This document shows positions 50,914 through 58,810 of a DNA stretch of 64,000 nucleotides, piece after piece. Position 1 is the stretch's first letter. Every line of letters begins with the position of its first letter. Source of the DNA: Rhodococcus oryzae (GTDB lineage: Bacteria; Actinomycetota; Actinomycetes; Mycobacteriales; Mycobacteriaceae). The stretch covers positions 124,001 to 188,000 of the forward strand of contig NZ_SUMD01000008.1 of assembly GCF_005049235.1 (NCBI RefSeq). The letters are read 5' to 3'. A program made the position numbers and the translations under genes. The notes under the pieces were generated by a model, which saw only the letters and a program-made list of their open reading frames with translations, was not told the origin of the DNA and did not search any database.

Positions 50914-51078
50914 TCAGCCCTTCGGACGCTTGAGGTAGGCCACGTGCTGCTCGCCGGTCGGGCCGGGCAGCACCGACACCAGTTCCCAGCCGTCGCCACC
51001 CCACTGGTCGAGGATCTGCTTGGTCGCGTGGGTCAACAGCGGAACGGTGGCATATTCCCAGGTAGTCAATTCGCTCAT
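50914..51078 (-). CDS. Small DUF4177-type protein (Rv3678A type)
   Basis: The 54-residue protein starts MSELTTWEYATVPLL and contains QILDQWGGDGWELVSVLP, the DUF4177 signature (an open WEY...GWELV pattern), ending AYLKRPKG. It has the position and length of M. tuberculosis Rv3678A. It lies upstream of RidA and diverges from the ATPase pair. Function unknown. Confidence 0.85.
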   Translation of the reverse strand: MSELTTWEYATVPLLTHATKQILDQWGGDGWELVSVLPGPTGEQHVAYLKRPKG

Positions 51079-51132
51079 GCCGCTGAGCCTAGTCGGCCGA
51101 CGCCGCGCTCCCGCGACTTATAGGCTCGGGGG

Positions 51133-52149
51133 GTGGCAGCACCCGCGACAGCACCCGTATACGAGTGGCCCGCCAAGGCGGACAAGGCTCGCCTGCATTT
51201 CGTCTCAGGGAAGGGCGGCACCGGAAAGTCCACGGTCGCGGCCGCTTTGGCGCTCGCGCTGGCCGCGGGCGGCCGACGGGTCCTGCTCGTCGAGGTCGAG
51301 GGCAGGCAGTCCATCGCGCAGCTCTTCGACGTGCCCCCGCTGCCGCCCGAGGAAACGAAGATCGCCACGGCCGACGACGGCGGCGAGGTCTACGCGCTCG
51401 CCCTCGACATCGAGCACGCGTTCCTCGAGTACCTGGACATGTTCTACAACCTCGGCTTCGCCGGTCGGGCCATGCGCAAGCTCGGCGCCATCGAGTTCGC
51501 CACCACCATCGCGCCCGGCCTGCGGGACGTGCTGGTCACCGGCAAGATCAAGGAGTGTGTGGTGCGCACGGACAAGTCTGGCGCCCGGATCTACGACGAG
51601 GTCGTCGTCGACTCCCCACCCACCGGCCGGATCGGCAGCTTCCTCGACGTGACGAAGGCGATGGCCGACCTCGCCAAGGGCGGACCGGTGTATTCGCAGT
51701 CGGAGGGGGTGGTCCGGCTGCTGCACTCCGACGAGACGATGGTCCACCTGGTGACCCTGCTCGAAGCCCTGCCCGTGCAGGAGACCACCGACGCGGTCGT
51801 GGAGCTGGAGGCGGCCGACCTCCGGCTGGGCACGGTGATCGTCAACCGCAGCGGCACCGCCTACCTGCCGACCAAGGCGATGGCGCAGGCCGCCGACGGA
51901 ACCATCGACGCGGACGCGGTCCGGGCCGGGCTGGACGCCGCCGGGATCTCGCTGTCCGAGGCCGACTTCGCGGGCCTGCTCACCGAGACCATCGAGTACG
52001 CCTCGACGCTGCGCGCCCAGGACGACAGCGCCGCCACCCTCGACGAGTTGGACGTCGCGCGGCTGCACCTGACGGCGCTGACCGACGGCATCGACCTCGG
52101 CGGGCTGTACGAGCTTGCCGAGCAGCTGGCCGAGCAGGGCGTCCGATGA
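51133..52149 (+). CDS. Get3/ArsA-like anion-transporting ATPase A (Rv3679 type)
   Basis: The 338-residue ATPase has deviant Walker [10 protein letters not shown] (about 27-35) with the signature lysine, and [14 protein letters not shown] in the switch II region. In mycobacteria Rv3679 and Rv3680 form a Get3-like heterodimer linked to tolerance of glycerol/methylglyoxal stress. It starts with GTG and its stop overlaps the next start (ATGA). Confidence 0.9.
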   Translation: MAAPATAPVYEWPAKADKARLHFVSGKGGTGKSTVAAALALALAAGGRRVLLVEVEGRQSIAQLFDVPPLPPEETKIATADDGGEVYALALDIEHAFLEYLDMFYNLGFAGRAMRKLGAIEFATTIAPGLRDVLVTGKIKECVVRTDKSGARIYDEVVVDSPPTGRIGSFLDVTKAMADLAKGGPVYSQSEGVVRLLHSDETMVHLVTLLEALPVQETTDAVVELEAADLRLGTVIVNRSGTAYLPTKAMAQAADGTIDADAVRAGLDAAGISLSEADFAGLLTETIEYASTLRAQDDSAATLDELDVARLHLTALTDGIDLGGLYELAEQLAEQGVR

Positions 52150-53258
52150 CCACGACTCTCGACATCGACGCGATCCTCACCGACCCCGCGTCACGGATCG
52201 TGGTGTGTTGTGGGGCGGGCGGCGTCGGCAAGACGACCACCGCCGCGTCGATGGCGCTGCGCGCGGCCGAGGAGGGGCGCCGGGTCGTGGTGCTCACCAT
52301 CGATCCCGCCCGCAGGCTCGCCCAGGCGCTCGGGGTGCGCGAACTCGACAACTCCCCGCAGCCGGTGCAGCTGGCCCCTGGCGCCACCGGTGAGCTGCAC
52401 GCGATGATGCTGAACATGCGTCGCACGTTCGACGACATGGTGATCGAGCACTCCGCCCCGGACACCGCGCAGCAGATCCTCGCCAACCCCTTCTATCAAA
52501 CGGTTGCCACGTCCTTCTCCGGCACGCAGGAGTACATGGCCATGGAGAAGCTGGGTCAGCTGGCCGCCAGCGACGAGTGGGATCTGGTGGTCGTGGACAC
52601 CCCGCCCTCGCGCAACGCGCTCGACTTCCTCGATGCCCCGCAACGCCTCGGCGCGTTCCTCGACGGCCGGATGATCCGGATGCTCTCCGCTCCGGGCCGC
52701 GGGATCGGACGCCTGGTCACCGGCGCCATGGGCCTGGCGCTCAAGGCGGTGAACACCATCGTCGGCAGCCAGATGCTGTCCGACGCATCGGCGTTCGTGC
52801 AGTCTTTCGAGTCGATGTTCGGCGGGTTCCGGGAGCGGGCCAACCACACCTATCAACTGCTCCGTGCGGAGGGCACCCATTTCCTGGTGATCGCGGCAGC
52901 CGAGCCGGACGCGCTCCGGGAGGCGTCGTTCTTCGTCGATCGGCTGTCCACCGAGGGGATGCCGCTGGCGGGGCTGGTGCTCAACCGGACCCATCCGACC
53001 CTGAGCTCCCTGTCGGCGGATCGGGCGACGGCCGCGGCCGATCAGCTGAAGGAACGGGGCGAGCACCCGTTGGCGGCGGCGGTCCTGAAGATCCACGCCG
53101 AACGGGCCCGCACCGCGCAGCGAGAGCTGCGGCTGCTCGGCCGGTTCACGGGCGCCCATCCCCGGGTGCCGGTGGTCGGCGTGCCGTCGTTGCCTTTCGA
53201 GGTCTCCGACCTCGAGGCGCTGCGCGCGGTCGCCGATCAGCTGACCGGCCGGGGCTGA
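52146..53258 (+). CDS. Get3/ArsA-like anion-transporting ATPase B (Rv3680 type)
   Basis: The 370-residue ATPase has a P-loop GAGGVGKTT (about 25-33) and [21 protein letters not shown], followed by a helical region ([30 protein letters not shown]). It is the partner of the preceding gene, with a 4-base overlap. Its 3' end overlaps the convergent MFS gene by 22 bases. Confidence 0.9.
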   Translation: MTTTLDIDAILTDPASRIVVCCGAGGVGKTTTAASMALRAAEEGRRVVVLTIDPARRLAQALGVRELDNSPQPVQLAPGATGELHAMMLNMRRTFDDMVIEHSAPDTAQQILANPFYQTVATSFSGTQEYMAMEKLGQLAASDEWDLVVVDTPPSRNALDFLDAPQRLGAFLDGRMIRMLSAPGRGIGRLVTGAMGLALKAVNTIVGSQMLSDASAFVQSFESMFGGFRERANHTYQLLRAEGTHFLVIAAAEPDALREASFFVDRLSTEGMPLAGLVLNRTHPTLSSLSADRATAAADQLKERGEHPLAAAVLKIHAERARTAQRELRLLGRFTGAHPRVPVVGVPSLPFEVSDLEALRAVADQLTGRG

Positions 53259-54493
53259 CCGACCTCGTCGACCACCGCCGGCCGGGGTTGCCGCACCACG
53301 AGCGCGGCGGCGCCTGCGGCGATCAGGCAGGCGGCCGCGCCCATCGCGAGCGCGACCCGGCCGCCGAACTGCTCGGCGACGGCACCCGCGATCGGCCCAC
53401 CGATCGGCGTCGACCCGAGGAAGGCCACCGACCACAGGGCCATCACCCTGCCGCGCATGCCGGGTTCGGCCTCGAGCTGCAGGGTGCTGTTCCCGATGGA
53501 GAGGAATCCGACGCTCGCGGCGCCGACCAGCACCAGGATCACCAGCTCGAGCCAGAGGGTCGGGGCGACCGCGGCCGCGGCGATCAGCACCCCGAACGAC
53601 GTCGCCGCCCAGATCAGTGCGGGGATCCCGGTCTTGCCGCGGGCGGCGACGAACAGCCCACCGACCACCGCACCGAATCCCATCGCGGCGGTCATGAATC
53701 CGTAGACGCTGGCGTCGCCCCCGAAGGTGTCACGCGCGAGCACCGGCAGCACCACCTGGAACTCGTAGGCCAGGCAGCCGACCAGCGCCATCATCAGCAG
53801 CGGGACCAGCAGCGCCGGGGTGCGCCGCACGTACCTCAGGCCCTCCCGCAGCTGACCCGGCCCCCGGTGCGCGGGCGGAGAGGGACGTAGGGCGCCGAGG
53901 TCGAGGGTGACCAGCGACACGACCACCGCGACGAAGCTGACCGCGTTCAGGAGGAAGCAGAGCCCGAGACCGCCTGCCGCGATGATGATGCCTGCGACCG
54001 CGGGCCCGACCGCGCGGGCCACGTTGACCAGGACCGAGTTCAGGCTGACCGCGTTGCGCAGGTCCTCGGGGCCGACCATCTCCAGCACGAACGCCTGTCG
54101 TGCGGGGTTCTCGAAGCTGTTGTTCACCCCGAGCAGGAACGCGAGCACGTACACCTGCCACAGGGTCACCGTGTGGGTCACCGTGAGAATCCCGAGCACC
54201 AGCGCGAGCACGCCCATCATCGACTGCAGCCCGATCATCAGCCTGCGCTTGTCCAGGCGGTCGGCGACGACGCCGCCGTACGGGCCGAACAGCAGCACCG
54301 GCAGGGTCTGCAGCGCGATCACCAGGCCGAGCGCGGTGCCCGACCCGGTCAGCTGGAGCACCAACCACGCCTGCGCGACGGCCTGCATCCAGGTGCCGAC
54401 CATCGACACCGCCTGCCCGCCGTAGTACCGGCGGAAGTTCGGGGTGGCGAGGGACGCGAAGGTCCGGTGCGCGGTCGCCGCGAGCGTGGTCAC
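53237..54493 (-). CDS. MFS exporter, EntS/DHA3 type
   Basis: The 418-residue protein has about 12 helices: [42 protein letters not shown] at the start, [20 protein letters not shown], and [30 protein letters not shown], typical of EntS-like pumps. It starts with GTG overlapping the MarR stop, so the pair is an efflux/regulator operon. The substrate is unknown. It breaks the conserved block between the Rv3680-like gene and whiB4. Confidence 0.88.
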   Translation of the reverse strand: MTTLAATAHRTFASLATPNFRRYYGGQAVSMVGTWMQAVAQAWLVLQLTGSGTALGLVIALQTLPVLLFGPYGGVVADRLDKRRLMIGLQSMMGVLALVLGILTVTHTVTLWQVYVLAFLLGVNNSFENPARQAFVLEMVGPEDLRNAVSLNSVLVNVARAVGPAVAGIIIAAGGLGLCFLLNAVSFVAVVVSLVTLDLGALRPSPPAHRGPGQLREGLRYVRRTPALLVPLLMMALVGCLAYEFQVVLPVLARDTFGGDASVYGFMTAAMGFGAVVGGLFVAARGKTGIPALIWAATSFGVLIAAAAVAPTLWLELVILVLVGAASVGFLSIGNSTLQLEAEPGMRGRVMALWSVAFLGSTPIGGPIAGAVAEQFGGRVALAMGAAACLIAAGAAALVVRQPRPAVVDEVGQPRPVS

Positions 54494-54972
54494 GGCCGGC
54501 CGCGCGCGGCGGTGCCCGACCCGGAGTCGGCCGGCTGCGGCGCGATCTCCCTGGCCAGCGACTCGAGCGCGGGCAACGCGGATCGAAGGGCCTGCTCCTG
54601 CTCCTCGGGCAGCCGGGAGAGTGCGTCGGTGAACAGTCGGGTCCGTTCGCCGCGCAGCCGGCGATGCATCCGCTCACCGGCCTCGGTGACCTGCACCTGC
54701 GCGACCCGGCGGTCCCTCGGGTCGGTCGAACGCTCGAGCAGGCCGTCGGCCTCGAGCTTGCCGACCACCCGCGAGAGCATTGTCGGGTTCAGTCCCTCGG
54801 TCTCGGCCAGCGCGCCCAACCGCAGCGGGCCCAGTCGCCCGACGGTGCCGAGCACGGAGAGCTGCGTCCGGGTCATGCCGTCGCCCGAGACCTGCCGGTC
54901 GACCAACCGGGCGATCCGGCCGAGGGCGATCTTGAGGCGGGTGACCTCGTCCTCCGAGTGCACCGTCGCCAT
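54490..54972 (-). CDS. MarR-family regulator
   Basis: The 160-residue protein has the MarR winged helix (TRTQLSVLGTVGRLGPLRLGALAETEGLNPTMLSRVVGKLEADGLLERSTDPRDRRVAQVQVT). It is the first gene of the MarR-MFS operon. A palindrome TTGCC-TATC-GGCAA lies 20 bases upstream of its start, in its own promoter region. Confidence 0.9.
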   Translation of the reverse strand: MATVHSEDEVTRLKIALGRIARLVDRQVSGDGMTRTQLSVLGTVGRLGPLRLGALAETEGLNPTMLSRVVGKLEADGLLERSTDPRDRRVAQVQVTEAGERMHRRLRGERTRLFTDALSRLPEEQEQALRSALPALESLAREIAPQPADSGSGTAARGRP

Positions 54973-54992
54973 CGCTACCCCTTCGCTATTAG

Positions 54993-55006
54993 TTGCCTAT
55001 CGGCAA
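54993..55006. promoter_or_regulatory. Probable MarR operator
   Basis: The inverted repeat TTGCC-TATC-GGCAA lies between the divergent marR and cupin genes, next to A/T-rich promoter-like sequence. Autoregulation by the adjacent MarR is the simplest reading. Confidence 0.5.
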
Positions 55007-55075
55007 GCATATAACTCTCCGAGGAAACGTGTCGACCGCCTGACGGGAACGGCAGGCGCTGCAACGATCGGTGCC

Positions 55076-55525
55076 ATGACGGAACTGCCCGACTGGGCGC
55101 GCGAGCTGAACCTCGCGCCACACCCCGAGGGCGGCTGGTATCGGGAGACCTGGCGCAGTGGCATCACCGTCCCGGCGACCTCCCTGCCCGGCGACTACCC
55201 CGGAGCCCGGGCCGCCGGGACCGCCATCCTGTTCCTGTTGATGCCGGGCCAACAGTCCGCGTGGCACACCGTGCGCAGCGAGGAGATCTGGCTCCACCAC
55301 CGCGGCGGCCCGCTCCTACTGGACCTCGGCGGGGACAGCGACCGGCCAGGCCGGGTCACCGAACACCTCCTCGGCCCCGACATCGTTGCCGGTCAGGCTC
55401 CGCAGCTCGTGGTCCCGGCGCGGCACTGGCAGCGGGCCAGGCCGGCCGGAGACGAACCGACCCTGGTCAGCTGCGTCGTCGTACCGGGATTCGACTTCGC
55501 CGACTTCCGGCTGGTCGACGACTAG
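55076..55525 (+). CDS. Cupin DUF985-family protein
   Basis: The 149-residue protein has the DUF985 pattern: LNLAPHPEGGWYRETWRS at the start, AILFLLMPGQQSAWHTVRSEEIWLHHRGGPLLLDL with cupin metal-ligand residues, then VVPARHWQRARPAGDEPTLVSCVVVPGFDFADF. It is probably a sugar-epimerase-like cupin; the substrate is unknown. The ATG at 55076 begins the conserved part. It diverges from marR. Confidence 0.88.
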   Translation: MTELPDWARELNLAPHPEGGWYRETWRSGITVPATSLPGDYPGARAAGTAILFLLMPGQQSAWHTVRSEEIWLHHRGGPLLLDLGGDSDRPGRVTEHLLGPDIVAGQAPQLVVPARHWQRARPAGDEPTLVSCVVVPGFDFADFRLVDD

Positions 55526-55702
55526 CCGTCCGGATGGATCATCCGGCATAGGCCGGCGGCATCGTATCGACCATCTTCGTATCGTTTAACGCAATTGTGT
55601 TCTGCCGCAATTCTTTTGAAGCTCCAATTGCGGCGCGGCGGCGCATCTATGCTCTCTGCGCACGGGGCGGATATCGTCCCCATCGAGAACCTGGAGGTTG
55701 GG

Positions 55703-56350
55703 ATGATTCGTTCGGTTGTGGGCCGGGTGGCCACGGTCGCGGCTACGGCTCTCATGGTCGGCGGAGGTGCAGCGGTCGGATCCGGTACCGCGTCGGCCGA
55801 TCTGGTCGAAGTCATGGTGGTCAAGCACTTCGGGGACATTTCCGTGACCAGGATCGCGGACCAAACCGGCCATGGGCCCGCGTACGTGCGGCCGGGCGAG
55901 ACCATCACGATCACGAACGAGTTCCAGGTCAACGAGGGACCCGATCGGCTGCTCACCCGCATCACCGATCACAGTCCGGACGGTCTCGAGTACGTCCCGG
56001 GCAGCGCGAGGTTGAGTATTCAGCACGGCTACACGTATCCCTGGGAACATGTGCCGGTGACACCTGAGCTCGGCCCCGGCACGGTCACGATGTCGGCCGC
56101 CCCGGGGACGGGATGGACGATGACACCCGCGGACACGGTTCACTTCAGGGCCACCTATCGCGTTCCCGACGCCGCCCAGGACGGATCGAGGCCCGCCAGC
56201 GGCGTCACCTTCGACGTCGCCGGGCAGGAGCAGAGCACGGAGTGGAACCCGAGCAGCCTGCCCATCGTGGTCGGAGAGCGACCCGACCCCTCTGCCGGGT
56301 CGGGCTCTGCGGACCGCATCAATTCCGGTTCCGCCGCGCTGATCGGGTGA
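55703..56350 (+). CDS. Secreted beta-rich protein of unknown function
   Basis: The 215-residue protein has a signal peptide (RSVVGRVATVAATALMVGGGAAVGSGTASAD, cleavage after ASA) and a domain with YVRPGETITITNEFQVNEGPDRLLTRITDHSPDGLEYVPGSARL, like the DUF11/isopeptide-type beta-sandwich repeats of surface proteins. There is no sorting signal or anchor. The ATG at 55703 has GGAGG before it. It belongs to the accessory insertion; no neighbour suggests a role. Confidence 0.75.
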   Translation: MIRSVVGRVATVAATALMVGGGAAVGSGTASADLVEVMVVKHFGDISVTRIADQTGHGPAYVRPGETITITNEFQVNEGPDRLLTRITDHSPDGLEYVPGSARLSIQHGYTYPWEHVPVTPELGPGTVTMSAAPGTGWTMTPADTVHFRATYRVPDAAQDGSRPASGVTFDVAGQEQSTEWNPSSLPIVVGERPDPSAGSGSADRINSGSAALIG

Positions 56351-56391
56351 TGACGGGGTGACCTGACGCTCGCTCAGGCCAGATCGTCCTC

Positions 56392-56429
56392 GCCACCGCG
56401 GGCTGCGATGCGCCGCAGCCCGCGGTGGC
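56392..56429. terminator. Perfect 16-bp hairpin between convergent genes
   Basis: GCCACCGCGGGCTGCG (56392-56407) pairs exactly with 56414-56429 around a 6-base loop, between the secreted-protein gene and the CU044_5270-type gene. Confidence 0.75.
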
Positions 56430-56446
56430 CTCATCCGAGTGCACGC

Positions 56447-57382
56447 TCAGGCGTAGGCCAGCGGCATCGTGTTGACCATCTCGGCCGAGACGTAGACCTG
56501 ACCGCCTGCAGGCGCTCCTTCGCGGTCTGCCGTTTCGGTGCTGAGCAGGGCGCTCGTCTCACGGTCGATGACCAGCCGGTCGGCGTAGCCCTCCTCGAAG
56601 GTGAACTCCAGGACATCGCCGGGCCGACCGGTTCTATCCGCGCCGACCCCCAGGTCACGTGCCTTGATCGCCTCGAGGTCGAGCCCGGCCAGGACCCGGT
56701 ATATCCCCGCCTTGACCTCGGGAGTGACTCCCGGGTCGGGGAGCAGTTCGGTCGCCAACCGGTACAGCGCCCGGTCGGGCGCCTCCCCGGGATACCCCAG
56801 CCCCAGTTCGCTCGACAGGCTCAACATCCGTGTCCGCAGCCGGTACGGGTCGGTGGGGAGCTCGGCCAGCTGCGCGCTCGTCAGGTAGCCGGAGGTTTCT
56901 TCGAGGTCGCCCCCGGCCTTGCCGACGAGGGCGGTTCCGTCCGGGCGCACGTATCTGTCGTATGTCGGCTGGCCCTCGTCGGTGAGGTTGACGAACCGCA
57001 GGTGCCGGATCGGTCCGGTTCCGGCCGGATCGGACGTCTCCGCAACCAGAGCCGCTTGCTGCAGGGTGAACTGCGGGCCTGCGGCGAGGACCTGCGCGTG
57101 CTCGGGCCCGCCGAGTCCGTCGTCTCCGACGACGAAAATCGACGCAGCGACAGCAACGCAGGCGGCTGCACCCACGCCCGCCACGACCCGCCAGATCCGT
57201 CGACGGCGCTGGTCGAGTCGAACGACCGTGGCGCGGGAATCGGGGGCCTCGACGGCGGGTGGCTGCGTGGAGGTCTCGGTCTCGATGGTGCGCATCAGGT
57301 TCTCTCTCGCTCGGAGGACGACCTCGTCGCGGGGAGGCTGCGGCTCGGGTCGCCGACCGCGGATCTCCGTGAAATCACGCAT
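56447..57382 (-). CDS. CU044_5270-family membrane protein, ECF sigma partner
   Basis: The 311-residue protein has a cytosolic N-terminus of about 65 residues, one membrane helix (WRVVAGVGAAACVAVAASIFVV) and a long extracytoplasmic domain. This is the CU044_5270 arrangement, often encoded directly after an ECF sigma factor. It overlaps the sigma gene by 8 bases. It may act as a regulator of the sigma factor or as its envelope target. It lacks a visible zinc anti-sigma motif. Confidence 0.78.
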   Translation of the reverse strand: MRDFTEIRGRRPEPQPPRDEVVLRARENLMRTIETETSTQPPAVEAPDSRATVVRLDQRRRRIWRVVAGVGAAACVAVAASIFVVGDDGLGGPEHAQVLAAGPQFTLQQAALVAETSDPAGTGPIRHLRFVNLTDEGQPTYDRYVRPDGTALVGKAGGDLEETSGYLTSAQLAELPTDPYRLRTRMLSLSSELGLGYPGEAPDRALYRLATELLPDPGVTPEVKAGIYRVLAGLDLEAIKARDLGVGADRTGRPGDVLEFTFEEGYADRLVIDRETSALLSTETADREGAPAGGQVYVSAEMVNTMPLAYA

Positions 57383-58013
57383 GCCCTTCTCCTTGCCTCG
57401 ACTCGGTCTGTTGTCGTCCTGTTCTTGCGGGATCGGCGGGTTCCGGTTCACGGAGCTTGCGTCGGAGTCGGTTCAAGCGAGACCGCACGGTTCCGATCGG
57501 GATCTGTAGCGTCTCGGCGATCTCGGCGTAGCTGAGTTCCTCCCATGCATGGAGAAGCAGCGTGTCGAGATCGGCCTGCGGCAATCGCCGGAGTCGGCGC
57601 TCGAGCGCCCGGAACTCACGCCGGGCATCGAGCGAATTGTCGACCTGCTCCTCGAAGGCCACCGGGTCCTCGGGCCTCGCGTGACGGGCGAGCAGGGCGA
57701 CCTCCCTATTGAGGCGGCGACGATTCCCGTGCAGGAGATTGCCTGCGATGCCGTACAGCCAGGGCAGCGCCTGCTCGTACTCGAGATCGAAACCGGCCCG
57801 TCTACCGAACGCGATCGTGAACACGTCCGAGGCGAGATCATCCGCGGCATCCGCCCCTGCCCTACGAGCGAGGTATCGGTGAATCGTGGCGAAATGACGA
57901 TCGAAGATGCCCGCGAAGGCGTCCGGATCCGTCAGCGACCGGGCGATCAGCTCATTGTCTCGCGGGGCCGGGACCTCGCGGAGTGCATCAGTGTCCACAT
58001 GCCTACTTGTCAC
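57375..58013 (-). CDS. ECF RNA polymerase sigma factor
   Basis: The 212-residue sigma factor has region 2 (FDRHFATIHRYLARRAGADAADDLASDVFTIAFGRRAGFD, WLYGIAGNLL) and region 4 (LPQADLDTLLLHAWEELSYAEIAETLQIPIGTVRSRLNRLRRKL), with a 25-residue C-terminal tail. The GTG at 58013 lacks a strong ribosome binding site. The upstream 222-base gap to whiB4 holds the whiB4 terminator and presumably this operon's promoter; I see no other gene in it. Confidence 0.88.
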   Translation of the reverse strand: MTSRHVDTDALREVPAPRDNELIARSLTDPDAFAGIFDRHFATIHRYLARRAGADAADDLASDVFTIAFGRRAGFDLEYEQALPWLYGIAGNLLHGNRRRLNREVALLARHARPEDPVAFEEQVDNSLDARREFRALERRLRRLPQADLDTLLLHAWEELSYAEIAETLQIPIGTVRSRLNRLRRKLREPEPADPARTGRQQTESRQGEGHA

Positions 58014-58200
58014 CGACGCCGCTCCCGGTTCACGGCCGGCTCAGCCCGAGGATGAGGCGGGACACCCCCGTAGATAACAACACGGTCACGTGGCCATTCG
58101 GTCCACGGGGAAAACCGGCAGGAGTTTCTACGGGTGAAATGAATCGAGCGGGTTCTCACAGCCGATAACGCGGGGTGTCGTTACCTCCGCGGACCGGCCC

Positions 58201-58223
58201 GGCCGGGGCTTTTCGCCCCAGCC
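58201..58223 (-). terminator. whiB4 terminator hairpin
   Basis: GGCCGGGGC and GCCCCAGCC (one mismatch) form a stem around TTTTC, 12 bases after the whiB4 stop on the minus strand. Confidence 0.6.
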
Positions 58224-58235
58224 GGCGCGCCGGTG

Positions 58236-58559
58236 TCAGACGGCGTTGGACTGCGACCGCTGGGTGTCGAAGAAGTCGGCCCAGGACTCGACCTCGGGGT
58301 GCTGCTTGAGCAGGGCACGGCGCTGACGCTCGGTCATGCCTCCCCACACACCGAACTCGACCCTGTTGTCGAGGGCGTCGGCGCCGCACTGCATGAGAAC
58401 AGGGCAATGCCGACAAATCGTGGCGGCCTTGCGCTGCGCGGCACCACGAACGAACAACTGGTCAGGATCAACTGCCCGGCATCTGGCCTGTGCGACCCAA
58501 GCGATACGGGCCTCGGCTTCCTCGACGTCCAACCGGTGGGCCGTGGTGATAACGGTCAT
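58236..58559 (-). CDS. whiB4: WhiB4 iron-sulfur transcription factor
   Basis: The 107-residue Wbl protein has four cluster cysteines (C27, then CRHC at 49/52, and C58), the turn GVWGG (about 69-73) and a basic C-terminal TERQRRALLKQ segment. Position next to ponA2 matches Rv3681c. It senses O2/NO through a [4Fe-4S] cluster. The ATG at 58559 (AGAGGGG upstream) gives a normal length; an upstream ATG adds 24 unlikely residues. Confidence 0.92.
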   Translation of the reverse strand: MTVITTAHRLDVEEAEARIAWVAQARCRAVDPDQLFVRGAAQRKAATICRHCPVLMQCGADALDNRVEFGVWGGMTERQRRALLKQHPEVESWADFFDTQRSQSNAV

Positions 58560-58659
58560 TCTGGTGCCCCTCTGCAGTCCAAGCGTCGCCCTCGCAGACG
58601 CTCTGGAATTACGTATGACCCGCCGTATCACAGCGAGTCACACCACATTCCTCAACGAG

Positions 58660-58675
58660 TGTTATCTCTATCACA
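58660..58675. promoter_or_regulatory. CRP-like box between whiB4 and ponA2
   Basis: TGTTA-TCTCTA-TCACA matches 9 of 10 fixed CRP positions and lies inside the dyad GAGTGT-N10-ACACTC (58657-58678), 101 bases before the whiB4 start. Confidence 0.45.
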
Positions 58676-58810
58676 CTCAGAAGACAACTTAGGCATTGAA
58701 GATCGCCTAGCGCAAGGTGCTGAGGCATTTTTTTGGTACGGACGTCCATCAAGTGCTGCATGCGGCCCACATCTGCAGGTCGCGGACGCTCGTCCACGTA
58801 GGCTGTCCCC

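Noticed and set aside
53237-53258. Frameshift or mis-assembly suggested by the overlap of convergent ATPase and MFS genes.
   Set aside because: Both reading frames are complete and end in family-typical C-termini; a 22-base convergent overlap is normal here.
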